Numbered from the stretch's first letter, positions 8,339 through 17,064 are shown. The stretch: 64,000 bases of DNA from Bacteroides sp. 519 (GCF_010500955.1 NZ_QVMJ01000005.1:97704-161703); one strand, 5' to 3'. The notes: generated by a model from the sequence alone, not told the origin. Numbers and translations are program-made.

Positions 8339-8806
8339 ATGGCACAAGAGATAGAACGTAAGTTTTTGGTATCAGGTAATTTCAAATCGCAGGCAATACG
8401 AAGTGTACGTATAACACAGGGCTATTTGTCGTCGATACCCGAAAGAACAGTACGTGTAAGAATAAAAGGTGATAAAGGATTTATTACAATTAAAGGCATT
8501 AGCGATGCAAGTGGTGCAAGCCGTTACGAGTGGGAAAAAGAAATTCCGGTTAGCGAAGTAGAAGAGTTATTGAAACTATGTGAACCAGGCTTGATTGACA
8601 AAACCCGTTATTTGATTCCAGTTGGCAAACATACATATGAAGTAGATGAATTTTATGGCGATAATGAAGGGTTGGTAGTGGCTGAGGTTGAATTAACTTC
8701 TTTAGACGAGGCTTTTTATAAGCCCGAATGGTTGGGACGCGAAGTGACTGGCGATTCCAGATACTATAATTCTATGTTGATGAAGAAACCATATAAAAGA
8801 TGGTAA
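8339..8806 (+). CDS. CYTH domain protein (triphosphate tunnel metalloenzyme)
   Basis: The 155-residue protein opens with MAQEIERKFLV, the EIERKFL signature of CYTH/TTM enzymes, whose ExExK binds metal and triphosphate. Further charged strands typical of the tunnel follow: RVRIKGDKGFITIKG, YEWEKEIP, KTRYLIP, YEVDEFYGDNEGLVVAEVEL. Bacterial single-domain members hydrolyse tripolyphosphate or act as class IV adenylate cyclases; family knowledge favours inorganic triphosphatase for this length. It is cytosolic, stands alone, and runs divergently from nrdD. It is followed by two tRNA genes on the other strand. Confidence 0.88.
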   Translation: MAQEIERKFLVSGNFKSQAIRSVRITQGYLSSIPERTVRVRIKGDKGFITIKGISDASGASRYEWEKEIPVSEVEELLKLCEPGLIDKTRYLIPVGKHTYEVDEFYGDNEGLVVAEVELTSLDEAFYKPEWLGREVTGDSRYYNSMLMKKPYKRW

Positions 8807-8856
8807 GCGGTATAAAATGATAAATCCCAATAACCTGTTGATTATTGGGATTGTAG

Positions 8857-8929
8857 AGCGGAAGACGGGGCTCAAACCCGCGACCCTCAGCTTGGAAGGC
8901 TAATGCTCTATCAACTGAGCTACTTCCGC
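8857..8929 (-). tRNA. tRNA-Gly (anticodon TCC)
   Basis: The minus strand gives a 73-base cloverleaf. Acceptor GCGGAAG (8929-8923) pairs with CTTCCGC, discriminator T. The D-arm is AGCTCAGTTGATAGAGCA, the anticodon loop CTTCCAA gives TCC, and the T-arm GGGTTTGAGCCCC is normal. CCA is not encoded. It lies eight bases from tRNA-Tyr, probably on the same transcript. Confidence 0.96.
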
Positions 8930-8937
8930 ATCTTTAG

Positions 8938-9020
8938 TGGGCAATGATGGATTCGAACCACCGAAGTCGAAAGACAGCAGATTTACAGTCTGCCCCATTT
9001 GGCCACTCTGGTAATTGCCC
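8938..9020 (-). tRNA. tRNA-Tyr (anticodon GTA)
   Basis: An 83-base class II tRNA with a long variable arm. Acceptor GGGCAAT (9020-9014) pairs with ATTGCCC, discriminator A. The anticodon loop CTGTAAA gives GTA, and the T-arm reads GGTGGTTCGAATCCATC. It is upstream of tRNA-Gly in the direction of transcription and 27 bases downstream of ribH. Confidence 0.96.
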
Positions 9021-9047
9021 CTTTTCTAATGCAGTGCAAAGATACGA

Positions 9048-9542
9048 CTATTTTTCGAAACTCCAAGAAAAATCTATCATTTTTATTGCAGTAATTGCAC
9101 ATTCGTCTCCTTTATTACCTAATTTTCCGCCGCATCTTTCTTCGGCTTGCTCTAAAGTGTTGGTAGTCAGCAGTCCAAAGATTACTGGTATGTCACCGTT
9201 AGCATTAATCTCAGTAACTCCTTGAGTAACTCCCATGCAAACATAATCAAAATGTGGAGTATCTCCTTTAATAACACAACCTAATACAATGATTGCATCT
9301 ACTTCGGCATATTCTGCCATTTGGTTGGCTGCATAGGTTAATTCAAAACTTCCCGGAACAGTTTTAATCAGGATATCTTCATCCTTCACTCCATGTTTTT
9401 TTAATGTTTCTACTGCGCCATTCAGTAATTTACCTGTTATAGCAAAATTCCATTCGGATACTACAATGCCGAATCTCATATCCTCGGTACTTGGTACCGA
9501 ATTGAAGTCGTATTCTGATAGGTTTTGATAAGCAGTTGCCAT
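9048..9542 (-). CDS. ribH: 6,7-dimethyl-8-ribityllumazine synthase
   Basis: RibH condenses the ribulose-derived butanone phosphate with the ribityl-pyrimidine in riboflavin synthesis. The 164 residues show the family blocks in order: FGIVVSEWN (23-31, substrate Trp), [11 protein letters not shown] (61-71), [16 protein letters not shown] (85-100, with the catalytic His in the TPHFD segment) and [21 protein letters not shown] (near 117-138). Length is normal and the protein forms cytosolic icosahedral shells in this family. No other rib gene is beside it. Its start abuts a long inverted repeat (9544-9655) that separates it from the TPR gene upstream. Confidence 0.96.
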   Translation of the reverse strand: MATAYQNLSEYDFNSVPSTEDMRFGIVVSEWNFAITGKLLNGAVETLKKHGVKDEDILIKTVPGSFELTYAANQMAEYAEVDAIIVLGCVIKGDTPHFDYVCMGVTQGVTEINANGDIPVIFGLLTTNTLEQAEERCGGKLGNKGDECAITAIKMIDFSWSFEK

Positions 9543-9543
9543 A

Positions 9544-9655
9544 ATTAAAATTGAGAATTGAGAATTGAAAATTGAGAATTAAAAAAAGTTGAAAATTGAA
9601 AGCAATACTACCTGCATCCGCATGGTAACTTTCAATTTTCAACTTTCTATTTATA
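9544..9655. repeat. long intergenic inverted repeat (AATTGAGAATTGA words)
   Basis: Iterated words such as AATTGAGAATTGAAAATTG fill the left side and AAAGTTGAAAATTGAAAG is mirrored by CTTTCAATTTTCAACTTTCT on the right. The centre holds TGCATCCGCATGG (9613-9625), close to the CGATGCCGCATGG core at 10476. It fills the gap between the TPR gene and ribH. Confidence 0.75.
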
Positions 9656-9657
9656 AC

Positions 9658-10338
9658 TTATTTAAGCAGTTTTGCTCTTTCGATATACTTATCAATATCC
9701 ATTGCCTGGAATGACTGGAAGTATTTTTCTTTAATTTTAGTGTAAGCTTTTACAGCATCATCATATTTGCCTTGCTTTACTAATATATCACCAGCCTGAA
9801 TAAGATATATAGGGCTCAATGAATTATTGTCAGCATTGTCGGCTGCTTTAATTAAGTATGAAGAAGCTTTATCCAACTGATTCAATTCGGCATAGCTATT
9901 ACCAATGGCTCCCAAAATAGCAGGACTTACCATAAAGTCGTTACCATTGAATTTATCGAGTTCTTTCACTGCATTTTCGTGCTTGCCTAATCTCATATAG
10001 CAGATACCTGCATAAGCTCTTGCCAGATTTGCAGCTTTGGTTCCGCTGAATTGTTCAGCAACTTCCAAAAATCCTTCGGTTGAAATACTGTCACCATTTA
10101 ATGCTTGTTCAAAAGCGTCTGCTTCGAAATAACTTTGAGCACCAACAAGTGCGCTTTGAGCTTTTGCTTCCCGTGGTTCGGCATACATATTCTTATATAT
10201 AAGAACACCGGCCACAACAATTACAATTGCTGCAACAACACCAATAATTAAGTTCTTGTTTTTAATGATAAATGCCTCCGACTGTGTTAGTGCGTCTTCC
10301 ACATTTAATTGTTCCTTGTGGTCTTTTTGATTTGCCAT
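9658..10338 (-). CDS. single-pass membrane TPR protein (YfgM-like)
   Basis: The 226-residue protein has a short Lys-rich cytosolic N-terminus, one membrane segment (LIIGVVAAIVIVVAGVLIY, about 30-48) and a periplasmic tail of TPR-like helical pairs: YFEADAFEQAL, ANLARAYAGICYMRLGKHENA, AILGAIGNSYAELNQLDKA, IYLIQAGDILVKQGKYDDA. This is the layout of YfgM, the ancillary translocon chaperone, and of many Bacteroidetes TPR proteins. A scaffolding or chaperone role is inferred from fold only. It is read toward ribH, with a long inverted repeat between, and away from recF. Confidence 0.75.
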   Translation of the reverse strand: MANQKDHKEQLNVEDALTQSEAFIIKNKNLIIGVVAAIVIVVAGVLIYKNMYAEPREAKAQSALVGAQSYFEADAFEQALNGDSISTEGFLEVAEQFSGTKAANLARAYAGICYMRLGKHENAVKELDKFNGNDFMVSPAILGAIGNSYAELNQLDKASSYLIKAADNADNNSLSPIYLIQAGDILVKQGKYDDAVKAYTKIKEKYFQSFQAMDIDKYIERAKLLK

Positions 10339-10439
10339 TTTTGTCTATATATTCTTTTGTTATTTTACGAATTGTGTATTTCGGTCAGCAAAAGTAGTTG
10401 ATTTATACATATAAATGAAATTTTGAAGGAAATATTTTA

Positions 10440-10543
10440 TTAGTAGCTAGTAGTAAGTAGCTAGTAGCTAGAATACGATGCCGCATGGATTCTTACTACT
10501 TACTACTGGCTACTAGCTACTTACTACTAGCTACTAGCTACTA
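10440..10543. repeat. long inverted repeat (TAGTAGCTAGTA words) with CGATGCCGCATGG core
   Basis: The left arm (10440-10472) and right arm (10491-10543) are built from CTAGTAGCTAGTA-type words and are reverse complements over most of their length. Between them lies CGATGCCGCATGG (10476-10488), the reverse complement of the core in the elements at 27604, 53999 and 55579. The element lies in the divergent gap between the TPR gene and recF. Confidence 0.88.
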
Positions 10544-10596
10544 ATATTATCCCCTTTATTTTCCTAATTCAAAATTCTCTTTGTACTTTTGCCTTC

Positions 10597-11712
10597 ATGA
10601 TATTGAATCGTATATCCATCCTTAATTATAAGAATCTGGAAGAAGCTGATCTTGCTTTTTCCAGCAAGCTGAATTGCTTTTTCGGGCAGAACGGAATGGG
10701 GAAAACCAATCTGTTAGATGCTATTTATTTTCTGTCGTTCTGTAAGAGTGCAGGAAATCCTATTGACTCGCAAAATATAAAACACGAACAGGATTTCTTT
10801 GTAATTCAGGGTTTCTATGAAACAGATGGTTCGCCAGAGGAAATCTATTGCGGAATGAAGCGAAAACAGAAGAAACAATTCAAACGGAATAAAAAGGAAT
10901 ATTCTCGTTTGGCCGATCATATTGGTTTTCTTCCTTTAGTAATGGTTTCGCCTGCCGATTCCGATTTAATTGCGGGTGGGAGCGAGGAACGCCGGAAATT
11001 CATGGATGTGGTAATTTCGCAATATGACCGCGAATATCTGGATGCCTTAATGCGATACAATAAAGCTTTGCAGCAACGTAACATCTTATTGAAAAATGAG
11101 CAACCTGTTGATGAGGAACTCTTCTTAGTTTGGGAAGAAATGATGGCCCAAGCAGGAGCTGTTGTATATCAAAAACGAGAAGCATTCATCGAGGAGTTTA
11201 TTCCTATCTTCCAAAATTTCTATTCAATTATATCACAAGGTAAAGAAGAAGTTGGTTTAATATATACATCGCATGCTCGTGAAGCTTCCTTGCTCGATGT
11301 TTTGAAAGAAAGCCGGATGCGCGATAAAATAATGGGGCATTCATTGCGTGGCATTCATAAAGATGACCTTACAATGTTGTTAGGCGAATTCCCTATTAAA
11401 AAAGAAGGATCGCAGGGGCAGAATAAAACTTATCTGGTAGCACTTAAACTTGCTCAATACGATTTTCTGAAACGTACAGGTGTTACTCCGTTATTATTAT
11501 TAGACGATATTTTTGATAAACTGGATGCTTCGCGTGTGGAGGAAATAGTGAAGTTGGTAGCAGGCGATCGTTTTGGTCAGATATTTATCACCGATACCAA
11601 TCGTGAGCATCTGGATAAAATACTGCAGAAGGTAAACAGCGACCATAAGGTATTTGAAGTTATTCGTGGCAATGTATGTGAAATGAAAAAAGATACTTAT
11701 GAAAAGGAATGA
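10597..11712 (+). CDS. recF: DNA replication and repair protein RecF
   Basis: RecF loads RecA at gaps in single-stranded DNA. The 371-residue SMC-like ATPase shows Walker A GQNGMGKTN (about 29-37), the following LLDAIYFLSF, the signature region QGQNKTYLVALKLAQ (near 280) and Walker B/D-loop LLLLDDIFDKLD (about 298-309). Length is normal. A TACTTTTG promoter box ends only five bases before the ATG, so the mRNA may have almost no leader. The gene overlaps the downstream DUF721 gene by 14 bases, an arrangement common in this group. Confidence 0.96.
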   Translation: MILNRISILNYKNLEEADLAFSSKLNCFFGQNGMGKTNLLDAIYFLSFCKSAGNPIDSQNIKHEQDFFVIQGFYETDGSPEEIYCGMKRKQKKQFKRNKKEYSRLADHIGFLPLVMVSPADSDLIAGGSEERRKFMDVVISQYDREYLDALMRYNKALQQRNILLKNEQPVDEELFLVWEEMMAQAGAVVYQKREAFIEEFIPIFQNFYSIISQGKEEVGLIYTSHAREASLLDVLKESRMRDKIMGHSLRGIHKDDLTMLLGEFPIKKEGSQGQNKTYLVALKLAQYDFLKRTGVTPLLLLDDIFDKLDASRVEEIVKLVAGDRFGQIFITDTNREHLDKILQKVNSDHKVFEVIRGNVCEMKKDTYEKE

Positions 11713-11989
11713 CGCAGAATCTATTGGAATGCTTATCCGTAAATACCTGAGGCAGGAATGTTTGGAAGGACCACTGAATGAGCAACGTCTTCTAAACTCC
11801 TGGGAAGAAGTACTTGGCTCTACTATTGCTGCCTATACAAAAGAGTTATATATACGTAATCAAACCTTGTTTGTGCACCTCACTTCGGCTTCTTTGCGTC
11901 AGGAGCTGATGATGGGCAGAGAACTTTTGGTGAAAAGTTTGAATAGAAAAGTCGGAGCCGAGGTAATCAGGGAGATTGTATTTAGATGA
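11699..11989 (+). CDS. DUF721 (DciA-like) protein
   Basis: The 96-residue protein has the DUF721 pattern: an N-terminal helix with IGMLIRKYLRQ, a WEEVLGSTIAAYTKELYIRNQTLFV segment and ASLRQELMMGRELLVKSLN before the C-terminal strand. DciA, of the same family, loads the replicative helicase in bacteria lacking DnaC. Such a role here is inferred from family and from the neighbour recF, which it overlaps by 14 bases. Cytosolic, no signal peptide. Confidence 0.85.
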   Translation: MKRNDAESIGMLIRKYLRQECLEGPLNEQRLLNSWEEVLGSTIAAYTKELYIRNQTLFVHLTSASLRQELMMGRELLVKSLNRKVGAEVIREIVFR

Positions 11990-11990
11990 A

Positions 11991-12079
11991 GGAGTTTTGA
12001 GTTATGAGTTATGAGTAGTGAGTTTTGAGTAGTGCTGCATAGTAAAACTCAAAACTCACTACTCATAACTCAAAACTCC
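11991..12079. repeat. long inverted repeat (GAGTTATGAGT/GAGTTTTGAGT words)
   Basis: Left arm GGAGTTTTGAGTTATGAG plus further words (11991-12030) mirrors right arm CTCACTACTCATAACTCAAA and beyond (12045-12079). The centre GTGCTGCATAGT is a degenerate form of the GCCGCAT core. It starts two bases after the DUF721 stop, so it could act as a transcript 3' end. Confidence 0.85.
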
Positions 12080-12107
12080 TTTTCTTCTTCTTTTTTTTCT
12101 TCATTCT

Positions 12108-12138
12108 TTTGTATTCTTAAACAATAAGGTTAATTTTG
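12108..12138 (+). promoter_or_regulatory. Bacteroidetes-type promoter for the SLBB export gene
   Basis: TTTG at 12108-12111, a 19-base spacer and TAATTTTG at 12131-12138 match the Bacteroidetes consensus (TTTG, 19-21 bases, TAnnTTTG). Transcription should begin near 12143, about 24 bases before the ATG at 12167. Confidence 0.72.
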
Positions 12139-12166
12139 CGGCTTTAAGTCCAATATAACTAAAGGT

Positions 12167-14572
12167 ATGTATAGAATTCTATTTTTCTTTTTGATGACAT
12201 TTGCCTCCATAACTTTCTCTATGGCCCAGATGTCTGATTCTCAAGTAATCCAATATATTAAAGATGGGAAAAAGTCAGGCAAGTCGGAAAAGCAACTAGG
12301 CCTTGAATTGCAAGCCCGTGGCGTAACACGGGAACAAGGCGAACGAATTAAGAAAAATTACGAAGAAGGCAAGTTAAATGATGGTTCTACAATAGATCAA
12401 TCAGTTGAAGGACAACAACGCGAGAGACTGCATGATTCCGCAGATGATTTAACTGAAGGCTCATTAGATTTAATAGCTACAGAGGTTGCAGATCCTGATA
12501 AAAAACATCGGTTTGGTAGTAATATATTCAGGAGCAGGGGGCTATCCTTTGAGCCCAACTATAATATGGCAACCCCTGAAAGCTATCAGTTAGGGCCTGG
12601 TGATGAAGTTGTAATAAATGTTTGGGGAGCCAATGAAACCACCATTCGTCAGGTTATATCTCCAGAGGGAGACATTCAGGTAAATAATATTGGACCCGTT
12701 TACCTCAGTGGTATGACTGTAAAAGAAGCTAACGCTTATGTTCAACGTGAACTAGGGAAAATATATTCAGGTATTAATGCTACAGATGCCGTATCTCAAA
12801 TCCGCTTAACTTTAGGCAAAATACGTTCTATACAAGTAAATGTAATGGGAGAAGTTGCTGTTCCGGGAACATATACACTCTCATCATTTGCTACTGTTTT
12901 TCATGCTCTTTATCGCGCTGGTGGAACAAATGCTATCGGCTCTTTACGTAATGTAATGTTAATGCGGAATAATCGCCGGGTTGCCACTGTTGATATTTAC
13001 GATTTAATATTGAGAGGTGATTTTTCTGGTGATATCCGTTTAATGGAAGGCGACTTTATTATTGTGCCACCTTACGAAACTCTGGTGACTATAACTGGTA
13101 AGGTGAAGCGTGAAATGGATTATGAAATGAAGGAAGGGGAAACACTTTCTACATTATTAAAATATGCCGGTGGATTTACAGGTGATGCATACTCGGATGC
13201 TATACGTGTAGTACGTAAAACAGGTCCCGAATTTCGTATATTTATAGTAGACCGACCTGATTTTTCGACCTTTAAAGTAGAAGATGGTGATGCAGTAAGT
13301 ATAGGTAGTACCTTAGATCGTTATGAAAATCGTGTAGAAGTTCGCGGAGCTGTATTTCGTGATGGTATGTACGAACTAGACGGTTCTACAAATACTGTGA
13401 AACAATTGATAGCAAAAGCAAGTGGATTAAAAGGGGATGCTTTTCTTAACCGTGCACAATTATTCAGAGAATATGAAGATTTGACAGTGGAAATTATTCC
13501 TGTTGACTTGAAAGCTTTAATGGATAATGCCATTCCCGATATTCCTTTAATGCGCAATGATGTATTGGTTATTTCAAGCATTTATGAAATTCAGGATCGT
13601 GGGTCATTAACTATTTCAGGTGAGGTAGCCCGTCCGGGTGAATATCCTTTCGCCGAGCAAACCACATTAGAAGATTTAATATTGCAAGCAGGAGGATTAC
13701 TTGAAGCAGCTTCTACTGTACAGATTGACGTTGCTCGTCGAATTAAAGATCCTAAGAGCAAGGAGCCTGCTACACTTTTATCAGAAACATATACTTTTGC
13801 ACTTAAAGACGGATTAGTAGTTGATGGTACTCCTGGGTTTGTTTTGCAACCTTATGATGATGTTGTTGTTCGTAGAAGTCCGGGATATCAGATACAGCGG
13901 AGGGTTACTGTAAGTGGTGAAGTGCTTTTCGAAGGAGGATATGCCTTGAAGAAAAAGAATGAAAGACTTTCTGACTTAGTAAACCGTGCTGGTGGATTAA
14001 CTCCGGACGCCTACCCTAAGGGAGCTCGTTTGTTACGTAAGCTGAGTGAAGAAGAACGTACCGTACGTGCTGCCACTCTACAATTGGCTATGCAAAATCT
14101 GGGAAGTGATTCAATTGCAGCTTCTACTTTGAAAGTAAGTGATACCTATGCAGTTGGTATAGACTTAGATAAAGCACTGGCTAATCCAGGATCGGATTAC
14201 GACGTTGTAGTAGTAGAAGGCGACAAATTAGTAATACCAGAATTTATAAGTACTGTACGTATTAGTGGGGTAGTAATGTATCCTAATACAGTGTTCTTTA
14301 AGAAAGGTGAGAAGTTAAGTTATTATGTAAATCAAGCAGGGGGATATGGACATCGTGCTAAGAAGAGCAAAGCATATGCAGTATATATGAATGGCACGGT
14401 ATCTAAAATCAAAAACTATGATTCTCATGCCATTCAGCCAGGATGCGAAATCATAATACCTTCAAAGAAAGAACGAAAAGGATTTGATATATCCACTCTT
14501 ATGAGTATAACTTCTGCAACAGGATCATTGGCCACAATGGCTGCGGCAATTGTAGCTTTGACAAAAAAGTAG
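12167..14572 (+). CDS. polysaccharide export outer-membrane protein with repeated SLBB domains
   Basis: An 801-residue exported protein of the Wza-like polysaccharide/colanic export family in its long Bacteroidetes form. It has a signal peptide (residues 1-20, ending in SMA) and the poly-export domain start YQLGPGDEVVINVWGANETT near 140-160. Several SLBB repeats follow (IQVNVMGEVAVPGTYTLSS, VTITGKVKREMDYEMKEGE, LTISGEVARPGEYPFAE, VTVSGEVLFEGGYALKK, VRISGVVMYPNTVFFKKGE). A C-terminal hydrophobic segment (SATGSLATMAAAIVAL) may cross the outer membrane. It should form the outer channel for a capsule or exopolysaccharide. Unusually, no Wzc-like kinase or glycosyltransferase follows. It has its own promoter and a hairpin at 14619-14649. 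Confidence 0.9.
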   Translation: MYRILFFFLMTFASITFSMAQMSDSQVIQYIKDGKKSGKSEKQLGLELQARGVTREQGERIKKNYEEGKLNDGSTIDQSVEGQQRERLHDSADDLTEGSLDLIATEVADPDKKHRFGSNIFRSRGLSFEPNYNMATPESYQLGPGDEVVINVWGANETTIRQVISPEGDIQVNNIGPVYLSGMTVKEANAYVQRELGKIYSGINATDAVSQIRLTLGKIRSIQVNVMGEVAVPGTYTLSSFATVFHALYRAGGTNAIGSLRNVMLMRNNRRVATVDIYDLILRGDFSGDIRLMEGDFIIVPPYETLVTITGKVKREMDYEMKEGETLSTLLKYAGGFTGDAYSDAIRVVRKTGPEFRIFIVDRPDFSTFKVEDGDAVSIGSTLDRYENRVEVRGAVFRDGMYELDGSTNTVKQLIAKASGLKGDAFLNRAQLFREYEDLTVEIIPVDLKALMDNAIPDIPLMRNDVLVISSIYEIQDRGSLTISGEVARPGEYPFAEQTTLEDLILQAGGLLEAASTVQIDVARRIKDPKSKEPATLLSETYTFALKDGLVVDGTPGFVLQPYDDVVVRRSPGYQIQRRVTVSGEVLFEGGYALKKKNERLSDLVNRAGGLTPDAYPKGARLLRKLSEEERTVRAATLQLAMQNLGSDSIAASTLKVSDTYAVGIDLDKALANPGSDYDVVVVEGDKLVIPEFISTVRISGVVMYPNTVFFKKGEKLSYYVNQAGGYGHRAKKSKAYAVYMNGTVSKIKNYDSHAIQPGCEIIIPSKKERKGFDISTLMSITSATGSLATMAAAIVALTKK

Positions 14573-14618
14573 CAAGTAAAGGTCAGTAGTTGAAAAACCC
14601 TTATGGCCTTATGATAGT

Positions 14619-14649
14619 ACGGGTTGCATGGTGATACTATGCAACCCGT
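14619..14649 (+). terminator. stem-loop downstream of the SLBB gene
   Basis: An 11-base perfect stem ACGGGTTGCAT / ATGCAACCCGT encloses GGTGATACT. It lies 46 bases after the stop at 14572. The T-tract is weak (TCTTG), so termination is likely but not certain. Confidence 0.5.
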
Positions 14650-14771
14650 TCTTGTTAGTGTGCCGTTCCAACAGCAAATTTCCCCATATATTCCACGCTT
14701 GCAGGTATAGTAATTGTTGTTAATCTGGGGTGCCAAATGCGTTATTGCCTGCCCTGATGACGGTTAGTGAA

Positions 14772-14928
14772 TTAACTTCTAATAGCGGCAAATTTAACTT
14801 CTAAATCTGCATAAACTAACTTCTAAATGTGCATAACAAAAATGGGCTGTTTATAAACAACCGATTGGCTCTTTATAAAAACCCAATCAGCTCTTTATAG
14901 AAAGCTAATTGGCTGTTTATAGAAAGCC
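14772..14928. repeat. two adjacent 22-nt period arrays (TTAACTTCTAA; GGCTSTTTATA)
   Basis: TTAACTTCTAA or a one-base variant begins at 14772, 14794 and 14816, an exact 22-base step. After a 29-base step a second set, GGCTGTTTATA/GGCTCTTTATA/AGCTCTTTATA, begins at 14845, 14867, 14889 and 14911, again exactly 22 bases apart, with AAAAACC/AAAGCC closing each word into a loose palindrome. Together they fill most of the gap after the SLBB gene. The remaining gap (14650-14771 and 14930-15149) shows no gene. Confidence 0.88.
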
Positions 14929-15149
14929 AAGTTTCAATGTGCAGAAAAAATAGTTATTTACTGTGGATGCAGGAGTTAATTTGTGGGGTTAGGGAAGTTA
15001 ATTAGTATGAGCACCGACCAGCAAGAACGTAACCTGGGAACTTGGTTAGTTGAAAGTTGAAAGTTATCTTTTGTCTATTCTTATTCCAAGCATTTGTTTA
15101 CTTTAAGAAATATGGATAGAATTATATGTGTCATTATTGCAATAATTAC

Positions 15150-15157
15150 TACCTTTG
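15150..15157 (+). promoter_or_regulatory. TAnnTTTG promoter box for the DUF1599-tpiA operon
   Basis: TACCTTTG at 15150-15157 fits the Bacteroidetes -7 element; the -33 element is weak. Transcription would begin near 15163, so the DUF1599 start must lie downstream, at the ATG 15176. Confidence 0.55.
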
Positions 15158-15175
15158 CAGTCAATTTTGTATATA

Positions 15176-15730
15176 ATGAAAGATACTAAGCAACAGTTTG
15201 AACATGTGGTAGCATTGTGTCGTGATTTATTCTCGAAGAAGCTGCACGACTATGGGCCAGCGTGGCGTATATTGCGTCCGGCATCAGTAACCGACCAGAT
15301 TTTTATTAAAGCTAACCGTATACGAAGCATTGAAACCAAAGGAGTTACAAAGGTTGACGAGGGTGTACGTTCCGAATTTATTGCCATAGTAAATTATGGT
15401 ATTGTAGGCCTGATTCAATTAGAACTAGGTTATGCCGAAGCTGCCGATATGAGCAACGAAGAAGCATTGGCGCTGTACGATAAATATGCTGCCGAAGCAC
15501 TTGAATTAATGCTCGCCAAAAACCATGATTACGATGAAGCATGGCGAAGCATGCGCATAAGTTCGTATACCGATTTGATTTTGATGAAAATCTATCGCAC
15601 CAAACAAATAGAGAGTTTAGCAGGAAATACATTAGTGTCCGAAGGCATAGATGCCAATTATATGGACATGATTAATTATTCGGTTTTTGGGTTAATAAAA
15701 TTAGAGTTTGAAAACGAAACAACTAAATAA
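15176..15730 (+). CDS. DUF1599 domain protein
   Basis: The 184-residue protein contains two copies of the DUF1599 motif: first HDYGPAWRILRPASVTDQIF with IRSIE and later FIAIVNYGIVGLIQLE; second HDYDEAWRSMRISSYTDLIL with KQIESL and YMDMINYSVFGLIKLE. The internal duplication is plain. The biochemical role is not established to my knowledge. I start it at ATG 15176, because the upstream TTG at 15155 overlaps the promoter box. It heads a group kept together in Bacteroides (DUF1599, BT_3928-like, tpiA, SPOR, folE) and overlaps the next gene by 23 bases. Confidence 0.85.
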   Translation: MKDTKQQFEHVVALCRDLFSKKLHDYGPAWRILRPASVTDQIFIKANRIRSIETKGVTKVDEGVRSEFIAIVNYGIVGLIQLELGYAEAADMSNEEALALYDKYAAEALELMLAKNHDYDEAWRSMRISSYTDLILMKIYRTKQIESLAGNTLVSEGIDANYMDMINYSVFGLIKLEFENETTK

Positions 15731-17033
15731 ATTAAAAACAATCTGGGTAAATCTGTGCCGTTTTCTGTTGGCAGGAGTATTTATCTTTTCGGGGTTCGTT
15801 AAAGCTGTTGACCCACTTGGATTTACCTATAAAATAGAAGACTATCTGCAAGCATTCGGATTGCTGGCATGGGTTCCTTCTTTTGCTCCTGTAGTAGCTG
15901 CTGTGGCGTTATCTACTCTCGAATTTGTTTTAGGAGTGCTTCTATTCTTTGGTATACGTCAAAAACCTACAACTACGCTTATCCTGTTGTTTATGTTGGT
16001 TATGACTCCACTAACGCTTTACCTGGCAATTACCGATCCGGTTACGGATTGCGGTTGCTTTGGCGATGCCTGGATTTTGACCAACTGGGAAACTTTTGGA
16101 AAGAATGTACTTTTGTTGATTGCCGCCCTATCCGTTTTTATCTGGAAAGATTGCATAATACGCTTTGTTAGCGAAAAGTCGGAATGGCTAATATCTTTAT
16201 ACACAATTGTTTTCACCGTAATTTTATCTTTATATTGCCTCAACCGTTTACCCATTCTGGATTTCCGCCCTTATAAAATAGGAAACAACATCTGGGAAGA
16301 AATGAATATTCCCGAAGGTGCCGAAAAAAGTGTTATCGAAACCGTTTTTGTGCTTGAAAAGGATGGAAAAACAGAAGAGTTTACACTCGATAATTACCCC
16401 GACAGTACCTGGACCTTTAAAGAAACCAAAACCAAAATTCTGAAGAAAGGCTACGAACCGGCTATTAAGGATTTCTCAATGTTGAGTTTGGAAACCGGTG
16501 AAAATATAGAACTAGAAGTACTGACGGACGAAGGCTATAATTTTCTTCTGGTTGCACATCGCATTGAGCAAGCCGACGATAGCAACATAGACCTGATAAA
16601 CGAAATATATGATTATAGCATTGAAAACGGTTATGGCTTTTATTGCCTCACCTCATCGCCTGATATTGAGATAGAACAATGGAAAGATAAAACCGGAGCC
16701 GAATATCCTTTCTGTTTGGTAGATGATATAACATTGAAAACAATTATTCGTTCCAACCCCGGATTAATGCTGATTAAAGGAGGAACCATATTAAATAAAT
16801 GGGACGACAGCAGTTTACCCAACGAATATATGCTTACCGCCCCACTGGATAAAATATCTCTAGGCGAACAAAAGCAACAGAGCGATACCCACACTATTTT
16901 CATAGTGTTGCTTTGGTTTATAATCCCTTACTTCATTGTATTAACCATTGATATACTGTTGGTTAAACCAATGATAAGAAGAAGAAAAGCGAAATTGAAA
17001 GAGAAAGAAGCAGCAAACAAACTTCAATCGTAA
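15708..17033 (+). CDS. BT_3928-like membrane protein (DoxX/MauE-like plus thioredoxin-like region)
   Basis: The 441-residue protein begins with four membrane segments of DoxX/MauE type: RFLLAGVFIFSGFVKAVDPL, then VVAAVALSTLEFVLGVLLFF, TLILLFMLVMTPLTLYLAI and a fourth near 130-145. It has the TDCGCFGDAW cysteine motif near 115-124, as in MauE-type proteins linked to redox maturation. A fifth segment near 155-175 leads to a soluble part (200-390) with a thioredoxin-like pattern lacking CxxC (FCLVDDITLKTIIRSNPGLMLI). A last membrane segment is near 392-415. The start is a TTG inside the DUF1599 gene; no ATG lies nearby. The substrate is unknown; involvement in thiol redox at the inner membrane is inferred. 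Confidence 0.8.
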   Translation: MKTKQLNKLKTIWVNLCRFLLAGVFIFSGFVKAVDPLGFTYKIEDYLQAFGLLAWVPSFAPVVAAVALSTLEFVLGVLLFFGIRQKPTTTLILLFMLVMTPLTLYLAITDPVTDCGCFGDAWILTNWETFGKNVLLLIAALSVFIWKDCIIRFVSEKSEWLISLYTIVFTVILSLYCLNRLPILDFRPYKIGNNIWEEMNIPEGAEKSVIETVFVLEKDGKTEEFTLDNYPDSTWTFKETKTKILKKGYEPAIKDFSMLSLETGENIELEVLTDEGYNFLLVAHRIEQADDSNIDLINEIYDYSIENGYGFYCLTSSPDIEIEQWKDKTGAEYPFCLVDDITLKTIIRSNPGLMLIKGGTILNKWDDSSLPNEYMLTAPLDKISLGEQKQQSDTHTIFIVLLWFIIPYFIVLTIDILLVKPMIRRRKAKLKEKEAANKLQS

Positions 17034-17064
17034 ATAGACTACAAACCCTTTAATAATTATAAAA

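Noticed and set aside
14434..14736. Minus-strand frame of 100 codons overlapping the 3' end of the SLBB gene
   Set aside because: Antisense to conserved coding sequence and without family resemblance; the part beyond the gene covers only the hairpin.
15155..15175. TTG start of the DUF1599 protein at 15155
   Set aside because: The codon overlaps a TACCTTTG promoter box; ATG 15176 lies downstream of the expected transcript start.
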